From Odontocerum albicorne (taxonomy: Eukaryota > Arthropoda > Insecta > Trichoptera > Odontoceridae): DNA of 64,000 nucleotides. Positions 34,063 through 46,000 of this stretch are shown here, piece by piece; the stretch's first letter is position 1, and each line of letters opens with the position of its first letter. Below the pieces are notes generated by a model that saw only the letters and a program-made list of their open reading frames with translations, searched no databases and was not told the origin of the DNA. A program made the translations under genes and the position numbers. The stretch spans positions 29,157,847 through 29,221,846 of the forward strand of contig OX463859.1 of assembly GCA_949825065.1 (NCBI GenBank), written 5' to 3'.

Positions 34063-37000
34063 TCAAACATCGACAAAACTGGTTATGTACTCGGGATTCT
34101 GTTTAAATATTCCCTGGATAGTTTCCAATGTGTGTTGAGTAATGCATTTCGGTTTCATTTTCAAGTATTCCGCATTTTGGTTATCTCCAATCAGTTTAAA
34201 TTTCTTTTGTTTCGCTTCATCACCGCAACATTTTGATTCTTCCTTAGCTTCCGGCACCTTTTCTTCATCAGGATGTTGATCTTCTGAAATACAAACATAC
34301 ACATCATTACGCCGTTTCCCTGTTGGGGTAGGCAGATAAAAGAGCACCGTACTTTTCTATCCTGACATACATATTTCGCATATTCCACACCACATCTATA
34401 CACCTTTTCATACAAATTCTTACGATTTCTCACATTCTCTACGTTTTCTTCTCTCAACATTTTATTCACTTCACCAAACTCAACCGTACTTTCTCCGGTT
34501 TTCATATCTCATGCCGTCCACTCACATTAGTACTATATCTACAGAACTTATTTGGCTCCTTTCAATCTTTTTCCACGTCCACATTTCACTCCCATACATC
34601 AAAGTTGGCACCAAAAATTGCTATGGACTATGAACTCAACATATTTTGATACTGTCTGGTTCGAATATATATATTAGGTCCTTACATATGAAATTGGCGT
34701 TTTGCCGTACTGGCAACTTTGATCTCAAATATCTTCTCTTTGGTTAGGAATTCCAAATTCAAATTTATACAGCTATTTACTCAAGTATTTGTGTTTCGAA
34801 AATTATAATTCATTTGTTTTTTCCTCAATTGTTTTTTTTCTTTGCGTCACTCAGTTTACAAAATGGAAAACTTGAAATATCGCGTTATTTACGAGTACGA
34901 GTTCCACCGTGGCACCAGTGCTGCAGAAACGGCTCGAAGGATTAATGATGTGTATGGCGACGGTGCCGCAAAAGAAAACACAGTGCGTTTTTGGTTCCAA
35001 CGTTTTCGTTCTGGAAATTTCGACCTGCAGAAGAAGCCCCGTGGACGGCCGGAGACCAAAGTTGATAATGAAGAATTGAAGGCTATTGTGGAAGCGGATC
35101 CATCGCAAACCACGTCCGAGTTAGCTGCAGGCTGCGGTGTTAGTGATAAAACTGTTTTAATCCACTTGAAGCAAATTGGGAAGGTGAAAAAGCTTGAAAG
35201 GTGGGTACCTCACGAATTGAGTGAAGCAAATCAACAAACGCGCGTTGACTGCTGCGTTGCATTACTCAACCGGCACAATAATGAAGGGATTTTGAATCGA
35301 ATCATTACCTGTGATGAAAAGTGGATCCTGTATGATAATCGGAAGCGCTCATCGCAATGGCTGAACCCTGCCGAACCAGCCAAACCATGCCCCAAGCGAA
35401 AATTGACTCCAAAAAAGTTACTTGTGAGCGTTTGGTGGACTAGTGCTGGTGTCGTTCACTACAGCTTTCTTAAATCTGGCCAGACGATTACGGCAGATGT
35501 CTATTGTCAGCAACTGCAAACCATGATGGAAAAGCTAGCTGCTAAACAACCGAGGCTGGTTAATCGCTCTAGGCCACTGCTGCTTCATGATAACGCTAGA
35601 CCACACACTGCACAACAGACGGCTACCAAATTAGAAGAGCTTCAATTGGAATGTCTAAGACATCCACCGTACTCTCCGGACCTTGCCCCGACAGATTACT
35701 ATTTTTTTCGAAATTTGGATAACTTCTTGCAAGGGAAAAAATTCAACTCCGATGGGGCAGTCCAAACCGACTTCAAAGATTTTATTGATTCCCGTCCGAA
35801 TGGTTTTTTTAGTAAAGGGATCGATGAACTACCTATGAGATGGCAAAAGTGCATAGATAGCAATGGTACATACTTTGATTAAATAAATATATTATATTAA
35901 AAAAAAATCAACTTTATGTTCCTCCCAAACAAAACGCCAATTTCATATGTAAGGACCTAATATATGTTCTATTTCCCCAGTGACTTTGTTTCCATCGTTA
36001 CACGTCGTTCAATACTTCCTCTCTCGACACACATATTTTGCCTCTTTTACATCCATACAATAATTCCTCTGACCTCTTATTCATTTGATCCTCATTCCCA
36101 AACCTTCTCTGACTTCTCATCTACACCAGCCTTATGTTCACATTTATCCCTGATTACTTCATTTAGTATTTTTCCATACATTGCCACATCGTGTATTCTT
36201 CTAAGTGCACACATTTATACAGCATTTACTAGTCTCCTTTCAGTCTTTATCTACGTCCATGCTTCACTTCCATATATCAATGCTATGCTATGGTTGACAA
36301 TCTTAGCAGATGTTGACACTGCTCAGTTCAAGTATATGATTAAGTTCCCCATTCCTTTAGTTTTTATTGCTACACACCGTTTGATATCCCTCATTACTAT
36401 TTTATCCTTTGAAAAAATTCTACCCCCGAATTCCTCAATCTGCTCTATTCTTTCATTGTTCACCCATATATCCTATTTCCTTTTCCTTTCACACTTTTCT
36501 ATCACCATGACTTCGCAAGGTGACAGAAAGGATTTCACAACATTAATTCTTAGATCTTTCTCTTCGTATCTCTCACACAATTAACACATCAAACTCTGTA
36601 ATCAATCTTCATTCTCTGCTAACACAATCATGTCATTATACTTCAGAAAATGTAGGATGGGTCCTGCGACATTTTAAACGCCACGTCTCAAAGGGATGGG
36701 ATAAAAGGTTTTTTTTTACAAATCGAATAGTTTTTTTATAAACGGAAAAATTGTTTTTCTCTAAACTGACGTTTTAATTCCTAATTTTTATTATACTGAC
36801 TTTCTAATGTATTGTATGATTTGTATCTATCTTTAAATAGGCCAAGATCCACTATGAATTAATACTAATTACGAACATTTCATTTTAGGTATAAAAAAAT
36901 CGAAAATCCAATTATCGTATACCCCATCCCTAGCCAATGCAGACTAACGTAGTGACTTTTGACAAACGTCACCAAATATTATTTGATTTTAACATACTGC

Positions 37001-40000
37001 CACATTTTCGCTAATTTGTAACAAGATGTATTCATTTGGTCATTATTGTTAGTTTTATGTAATGTATTTACCCAAATAACTTGCTATTTATTAGAATCGA
37101 GGCTTACATTAAAGATGAAAAAATAATTAAAATTACTGAACATCGTTACAAGGTTGTATTGGGGCAAATTTGTGAACTATCACAGGACCCGTGCTACAAT
37201 TTCTGAAGTATAACACACAGCGATCTGCATATTTTCCCATCTGTCATTTGTATGCCACCCATTGAGTTTTGTAGATACATCACACATGTAAATATTAAAC
37301 AATCAGGGTGACATAAGGCATCCTTGCTTTACTCTATTGATAAAGGAATACAAAAAAGTGCATATAGGAAATCAAGCATTTTACCAACTAAGCCAAGGAG
37401 GTCATCTAGATAGGTTAAATATAAAGAGTTCTTTCTCTATCAGTGATCGACCTGTAGTTTTGAAACATGCCGTATTATGACTGGTTCATTACTAACTTAC
37501 TTTCCAGTGTAGGTTTATTGCCACAAATAGGGCACTCCATTTGACAAATGCAGTTAACAGTGTCCACCTTCTCCGCAGTCATCTCATCAGACTCCTCCTT
37601 GACCACCAACTGGGCTGTCTCCTGATTTTGGATATCTGTTTCAGCTCTCACGAACATGTCAGTCAAGACGGTCAACTGTTCTGCAAAGGTGTATACAAAA
37701 TTAAGATAGATGGGTGATGAGAATGCCAGAATAGAATTTTTTTAACAGAAAAAAATATTTTCCAACTGCATAAAAGTTTTTGGAGAGGCCACATGAAACA
37801 AATAAACTTCAAGACAGGTCAAGGCTCAGATAATCAAAGACCCTAACATATGAAAAGAAAGAAAAAAATATGTTGTTTATAGTTAAGGCATTAACGTTGT
37901 GGAGGTTTAAAGACATAGTAATTTATTTTATCAAACACTGTTTATTCCACTTTTTTGTAACGGTATAACCCTACCGGTTTTAAGGTTTTCACCTCATCTT
38001 CAGGAGAGCACAAACAAAAAAGTGGAACAAACAGCGTTTGATAAAATAAATTAAAATGTCTCTAAACCTCCACAACGTTAATGCCTTAACTATAAACAAT
38101 ACAAACAAAATATAACTATTTTATTATAATCGGTCGATGGAAGAAGTCGACTGAGAAAAACATGGCTGAATCAAATGGACCAGATTTTAAAAGAAGTTAA
38201 AGTGACAAGTTTGAATAATAAAAGATTGTGCATGAAGAGATGTACGAATGTAGAGGACGCAAAAGTTTTGTGCTTGAATAGAAAAGTTTTGGAAGTACAG
38301 TAGAGCGTTGATTATCCACGGTAATTGGAGACACTTGATTCCGGATAATAGAAAAACACTGTTAATCCAAATTAATTTTGTATTGAGTTAAACATTTTAA
38401 GAATTAAAATGCTAGAAAAATTTTGTTATACAAGATGAGTACACGAACAAGCTTTCTCAATGTTCGAGTACAACCCCTAAACAAAGAGAATTTCGAAAGA
38501 CAGATACGAGTACAACCCCTAAACACCGGTATCATATCGCGACAATTACGAGTACATTTGCAAGCCCCGGATCTTATATTTTTGCGTTGGTCTGGACGCA
38601 GGCAAACACCGCCAACTAGCATAAGTCAATTAGTGTAATGTAAACCATACATTTTATAACGACTTAGGTTCTTGCTTTGTAATATTCATGTTAAAAATTT
38701 GTGAAAAAATATTTTTCCAGATTACTAAAAAAAAATGTACTATAAAGGACCACGGTTATACCAGCTTATGAATAATTGAGTCCCGGATAATCGGCTCTTT
38801 ACTGTATATTCTCTCCGCCTAACACACAAGGGACACAGCTTGTTGATATATGCAGTCTGGTTTTCCCTTTAGGACTCTTTAACATCTTTCTGGTTCATTG
38901 GAAGAGATTGTCACATGGCAATTAGCCTGCCAGGTTGTACTATGTAATAATGGAAAATAAACAAGACCGTCAAAAAGACAGCCGGAAGAAACGGGATGTG
39001 GAAAGTGGACATCTAAAATAAGTGGCAGCAGTCACAACAAGTTAAAATGAGAAACTTACCTTTAGAGCATTCTTCATAGTGTCCATAATTATAAGTTTGC
39101 GCTTCATTGAAGCTAGCAATAGCAAGGTGGGCTACGTGAGGCGGTAGATCATAGTCTATGATAGTCTTGAACTTGCACGCCTCTACTGGACAAGTCTGGA
39201 AGAAGATGGCTCAGTATTCAGTTCAAACGTAAACCAATGTTTCATAGCCTAATAAGGGAGGACATGGGGTGCCGGACAGTGGACCAGCCTAGATGGATAC
39301 TTTTTATGGCATCCCTGAGGCCGAGGCCACACCAAAGTGCATCGTTAGGTGCTAAGCTAGGTGTTACATGACTCATATACAAGGTGACTTCATGCTTGGC
39401 CACAACAAAGTGCTTCGCACAAATTCATTTGACATTTGGGAGCGGTTGAGTCAAAAAACGATGCCACTCTCAAAACTAACCAATTTCATTACAACTTACA
39501 TTATCTTTATTTACTTCCTATGCAACTTCGTTCCAAAGTGATTTTATTACAGGTACGTTTTTGTATAATTTGCTCGATGGGTTCCAAAAAGCCTCCTTTT
39601 GTACACAGCTGTTATTAAAACTTCCGCCATCTTGTAAAATCACGGTGACACAATAAAATTAACCAACACGTCTGTTCGCTAGGAGATTCGCTCGGTGACT
39701 AATCGTCATGTAGTGTAGCGCAAAGCGTGCAGTGTGGCCATTGCGATAGTATGCAGTGCGTTGGTTTGCTAGGATATGTCGCCTAACTCGCAGCGCAGCT
39801 GTAAGCACCAAGTGAGGTACCTGTGTGGCTGAGGCCTGATGGAACGTATAGGAAGGTTGATTATGAGGATATTTAAAAAAAAAAGAAAAAAATTACCTTA
39901 AGTAAATCGAGGACAGACCTTTTGTCCACCGGACTTCTATCTTCAGATTTTTCATGTTTATTCTTGGAATTAACCAACGTCAGACTGTCTCTGTGGTTAT

Positions 40001-43000
40001 TTCTGCAATTTCAAGGGTAACCAGGGTTATTAAAGTTACTAACTTGTTAATTTGTTAAGTTATTCTTGTGGTGGATGAAGTTTAGATCAATGACGGGAGT
40101 TCTATGTGATCCGAAAATGCCAGTAAAGTTAAAAGGAAAAGTATACCAAACGATTGTCAGACCCGCACTCCTCTATGGCTCCGAATGCTGGACGATGTAT
40201 AACTCTTACTCTAGGCAACTAGAAACTGCTGAAATGCGCATGCTAAGATGGTCAGCTGGTGTGTCCCTAAGAGACAAAATAAAAAACTCTCGCATTCGTG
40301 GAAGCCTAGGTGTTACAGTCATCAACAGGAAGATGGAGGAGAGGCGATTGAGATGGTATGGGCACGTTGGACGCAGAGCACCCGATCACATTGTGAACCA
40401 GGCAATCTCCATGGATCTTCCTCAAATAACAACTAGAGGAAGACCAAACAATTCATGGGTGGTGCAAAAAGATAACCTGATGCAGAGGCACGGCCTGGTG
40501 GACGTAGTCCGGGACAGAAGAGCATACAACCTGAGGATGAGGAGAGCTGACCCCAACAGTCTTCGCAGACAATGAGTTGGGATGGAGCCAGGGAGAATAT
40601 TCTTGTGGAACAGGTTTGTGTGAGCTCTTGAGTGTGGTGTTTTTTGTTGTTTTATTTTTGTATTTATATGATTATGGGATGAATATTTTTGGTCCATCTG
40701 GAGTGATGAAGTGTGAGGAGTTTGATTTCGCATGATGTATACATGTGTAATTGATTGTCACTATTTGTCAGGTTGATGAGAATATGCAACGGGGTTTTAT
40801 ATAATAAAAAATCGGAAAAAGTATCGATTTATTTTTTCATGCTATATGCCCTCAGTGAGATACAGGCAAAAGTCTAGTTTACTGGGGACATGACAAATGA
40901 AAGGCAACAAACCCAGATCTATTAAAATTGTGTCCAAATTAAATTACTTGTTGTTTTTTCACAAATGATGTATATTTCTTGTCATGTGTAAAATAAATAA
41001 AAAATAAAAATAAAATTCTTTTGTTACTCATTTTCTGAATATGGTTGCACTATTTTTTCCGTTCTGCCAATGTCCAATAAAGCCGAGTAATATTTATTTA
41101 TTTATTTACGGATCATAAACAATTTCTATAAAATACAATTAAAATTGAGAGTGTGAGTTAATACAGAAATACAAGATGTTACAATTATATGGTATAAACA
41201 TGTCAACACTATACCAATGATAATAATAAAAAGGCAATTTATACAGTGCCATTTAAGAGAGCAGACTCTCACCAAGGGCACTTTGACTCTGATTTCGAAC
41301 CCACTATTATTGACAGATTAAAAACATTACAAAAATAAACAAGTTGTGTGTAAGGATAGGAAGGTGGTGATTCCACTTTTTTGTGACGGTATAACCCTAC
41401 CGGTTTCAAGGCTTTCACCTCATCTCAGTCTTGTTTGTGCTCCCCTGAAGATTAGGTGAAAGCCTTGAAACCGGTAGGGTTATACCGTCACAAAAAAGTG
41501 GAATAAACAGTGTTTGATAAAAATAAATTACAATGTCTTTAAACCTCCACAATGTTAATGCCTTACCTATAAACAACATATTTTTTTCTTTCTTTTCATA
41601 TGTTAGGGTCTTTGATTATCTGAGCCTTGACCTGTCTTGAAGTTTTGTAGTTTGTGTATGATGGGTGGTATGCATGTGTGTACTGCATTTTGCTATTGTT
41701 TTGTATATGATTCATGTAAATGTTTACAATTTTTTTCACAAGTTGTATTTATATTCATGCGTACTCAAAATTCTTATTTTTTTATTACTCTTGTAACGAG
41801 TGCTATGACATTGAACCGATTTAAAATGCATCTGACCTGGCGTCTGCAGGGGAGCACAAACAAGACTGAGATGAGGTGAAAGCCTTGAAACCCGTAGGGT
41901 TATACCGTCACAAAAAAGTGGAACAAACAGTATTTGATAAAAATAAATTACAAAGAAAAAAATAATCCACGAAAATAATAAGTAAAATATGCATACACGC
42001 AATCAATCCACTCCAATAAACTAAAAAGAAAAAACACACGTCGAAACTTGAACAGATATCTCGAAAAGTTTGAGAGAAACAAAGTCAGCGAAAAGAAAGA
42101 GAGAAAACAAAAACATTGAGAGTAATGGCATCATTGGCATTCAGACAAACTAAAACCCTCTCTAAGAAAGGTATTAAGACTCACCAAAAACTCTCTCTAA
42201 GAAAGGTATTAAGACTCACCAAAAACCCTCTCTAAGAAAGGCATTAAGACTCACCAAAAAAAAAAAACAACTTACTCTACGGTACAGCTTCGCTTTCTGC
42301 AACTGAATTACATTGAATTGGGGGTGTCCTCGACTATGAGGTCCAGCAAAGACGACAACACGCAAACACACTCAGCCTCAGATTCATTGCAGTGTAAAGA
42401 CAGTGTATTCACTGCAGCATTAAATAACAGTCCATTAACACGTTGATCGCCGTGTCAGCCACCGGTGGCCGACACCGAGGTATACCAATTGGGCCGTGTC
42501 GGCCACCGGTGGCTGACACGGCATACCTAACTTCAGAGTGTCATCATGTCCGTCGGCTACGCGCTCTGTATTAAACTACTATTAAACTTGGCCGACATGG
42601 CCCTTCTCTATCTTACTACGATATAGCCTTAGGATATCTTCATGGTTCTAAAAGATATACTCATTAATGTGATAGGTAGGTTATATTAAATTAAAAACGT
42701 AATAACATTTTTTGGACATTTTACAAAAATCCTATTGGCGATCAATGTGTTAAGTTTTTACGATTTTGTCATTGCCATGTTAATAATACCTTGATATCGT
42801 TTTGCACACCATAGTTGAATTTAAGAATTACTTACGTAAGTATACTGTCTAGGGATATCTTTCTGTTGGTCATTTGCGCTCCAGTTTCAGATGTTTTAAG
42901 TAAAGATGTTGAATGTGGAGGGGATGGCTGAAATAAAATATTAAAAAAAAAAAAAACAATTTTTAATAACTGCCGATAAAATATAAAAACTCAGTCAAAT

Positions 43001-46000
43001 GCAAAAATAGTTCCAAGTCAGTTCATTTCGATCCGACAACAATTAGAAGTTGCCGCAGAGTGAATGCTTGTTTCATGTCTTGTTGATTTTAAATGTTAAT
43101 GCAAACAAGCCTGTCCTTAGTTGGCAACACACACTATTTTATTGTGGGACACACACTATTTTAACACACACACTATTTTATTGTGTGTGTGTTGTGTTGG
43201 CAACACACACTATTTTATTGTTTACCACGGTCGTCGCCGAATATTGTCGTATACATACGGTCAATGACCGACGAAACAAACTTCGGACACCTCGATAAAT
43301 TATAGTAAACAGTCCGAAGGTCACATACCCGACATGAGGCCGGCCGCGCATCGCGCCGCATTCCATACTAGAAAGAGAACGCATCACGCTGTCTCGCCGG
43401 TTCCGTAAATAGATTGTTACCTACAATACTATTTACGATATCTACAATACTTCGATTGACCATTTCTGCACGCACAGAAGCGAGATAAAAGTATATCGCG
43501 GGCGCACTCCCGCGCCCATTCTGAAATATTATAAATACCCACGTACTATCAAATAAAGTATTCATTCACTCTCTCCTTCCGCATTGCGATTTAACGTATT
43601 TTATTTATTTACCAACAATCAAAATCATCATATACCTTTAAGGGACATTTTCCTAAATTATTAAAAGATTCGTATAAAGCCTCACTTATCGATTTTAGTT
43701 ATTTCAGATATAGAATACTTTCTTTCAAATTCCTTAATGAATTTACATGCTTTCCTGAATTAAATTTTCTTTTTTTTTTTATTTTCCCTGCCGAGTTTAT
43801 TGTCCCTGCCGAGTTTATTGCCACGTGGCAATCTCTTCCAGCCAACCAGAAAGATGTTTTAAATGGGCCCTAAGTGAAGACCAGACTGGAATTCCATTTT
43901 AAAAAATCTGGATTCCAGCGGGGATCGAACCCGCAACCTCCGGATCGGCAGACAAGCGTCTTACCACCAGGCCACGGAGGTCGTCTTCTTTATATAGCAA
44001 CAACGATTCATCTTAAAATAATTGATATTATATTTGATAACCTCCACGGTCTGGTTGGCCATCGACCTATCGAATCAATTGTGGTTTGCGGATTCTACAC
44101 ATAAGCCGAGGGGGATTGCAGCTTGACAATTTGGAAATTCACAAGATTAAAAAATGTATAAAATCAAGTCTAAATATCATCAACAATCAAACCAATTTTA
44201 ATAATAGCCCTCTGCTTAATATGTTTCCTATTTAAAATCCACCCCCTTGGATATCCAGACCGTGGCCTGCCCGAAAGACTCATTTTCATTTTAATTTTTT
44301 TCCCACCCCATTTACCATTGAATCACATCTCTCCCCCCTTCTCTCCCCCTCCCTCATTCCTCTTATATTTTTTACACTTGTACAGGAAATGTATTTTTAG
44401 CAATTTAGTTTATCTTCACTTGACGATGAAGACGGTTGTCTTTGAAACCGGTAGTAAACCCAAAAATAAACCAGTGGTGAACACAAAAATATAAAATAAG
44501 TGTTTTATTTACTTATTTTTCCTTTTATATAAAACATGGCACCACAAAGTGAAACTATAGTCTTTTCGAAGGTTCAAGAAAGAAAATATTTACCTTTTTC
44601 AGTATACTGGTGCGCATTCCGCTATAAAAAGAAAACAAAAAAATTATTGTAGGTTAGCAAATTTTTTTTTTCCAATTTAAAAATGAGCACCAAAAGTAAA
44701 ACAAAACGGTAAAGGTTATACGTCGTTTGAAAGACAATTTTCTGCTCTACAAGATATTGTGTTTGCTTTTACGTTACATATATTATTTTATTTGATTACA
44801 AGCCTTCAAAATGGAATGTCAAGTAGACGAAAGTGAGCATTTTTGACACCTCCTTCTGTTCGCGTTCAATCGAGGGAATAAAGCTGCCAAAGCTGCTCGC
44901 GATATTTGCGAAGTGCACGGTGAAGATGTTATGAATTGAAGGACAGCTTGTTGATGGTTTTTGCGTTTCAAAGACGGTAATTTCGACCTGAAAGACACGG
45001 AGCGTTCTGGACGACCAGTGGACTTCGATGATGACCGCTTAAACCGTATTATTCATGAAGATCCTTTCAAACCACCGTATAATTGGCTGAGCAGATGAAT
45101 TGTAGTCACATGACTGTATACCGCCATCTTAAATCCATGGGAAAAGTCCAGAAGGCTTGTAATAAAATAAAATAATACATGTAACGTAAAAGCAAACACA
45201 ATATCTTGTAGAGCAGAAAATTTTCTTTCGAATGACGTATAACCGTTACCATTTTGTTTTACTTTTGGTGCTCATTTTTAAATTGGAAAAAAACGGACAC
45301 AACTTATGTTAACACCCAATACATACACACATGTAAAACAAATTTGAAGAATTGCAGCATTTATTAAGAAAAAATAGAAAATTTGACATGAGAATTTGTT
45401 GACTCGGAAGCAGGAACTGGGCGGAAATATCCATCCAAAGTTTGCTGTTTTGCATATTTTCTCAAATAAAGTAATTTCTGAAACAATCTTCAAATATAAC
45501 CTTGGTCGTTCAGACCTTCTGATTTCACCTTCAAATTACAGGTAATTTATACACATCGATTCTTTTAAAAGCCCTCGGAAAAATATTCCAAATATCATTT
45601 TTTTTCCGCAAAACAAATTTGTTGATTGTTTCATCAATTTCACTTAAGCGAAATTCTGTTAAAAAGGGATCTGTAATGCGAGACAGGGGTGTAAGTATAA
45701 ACATATGCAGATACGGGGCAGTGTCCCATCAAATGGCTGCAGCCACCATCTTCCTATCCCCACATTAAACATACGTTTATATACTATTATCAATATCATA
45801 ATTACATTACTCCCATTTTACATGTCATTATATTATTCCCATTTGTGTAGTAATTATATTATTCCCATTTGTGTAGTAATTATATTAAACCAATTTGTGT
45901 AGTAATTATATTATACCCATTTGTGTAGTAATTATATTATTCCCATTTGTGTAGTTATTATATTATTCCCATTTGTGTAGTAATTATATTATTCCCATTT

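Noticed and set aside
38404..38638. Two overlapping frames of about 70 codons as genes
   Set aside because: They lie within the Tigger-like element between its TA flanks. A repeated AGTACAACCCCTAAAC phrase creates the frames.
43050..43298. 82-codon frame near CACACACTATTTTA repeats
   Set aside because: Built from a simple repeat and the start of a probable LTR; no domain.
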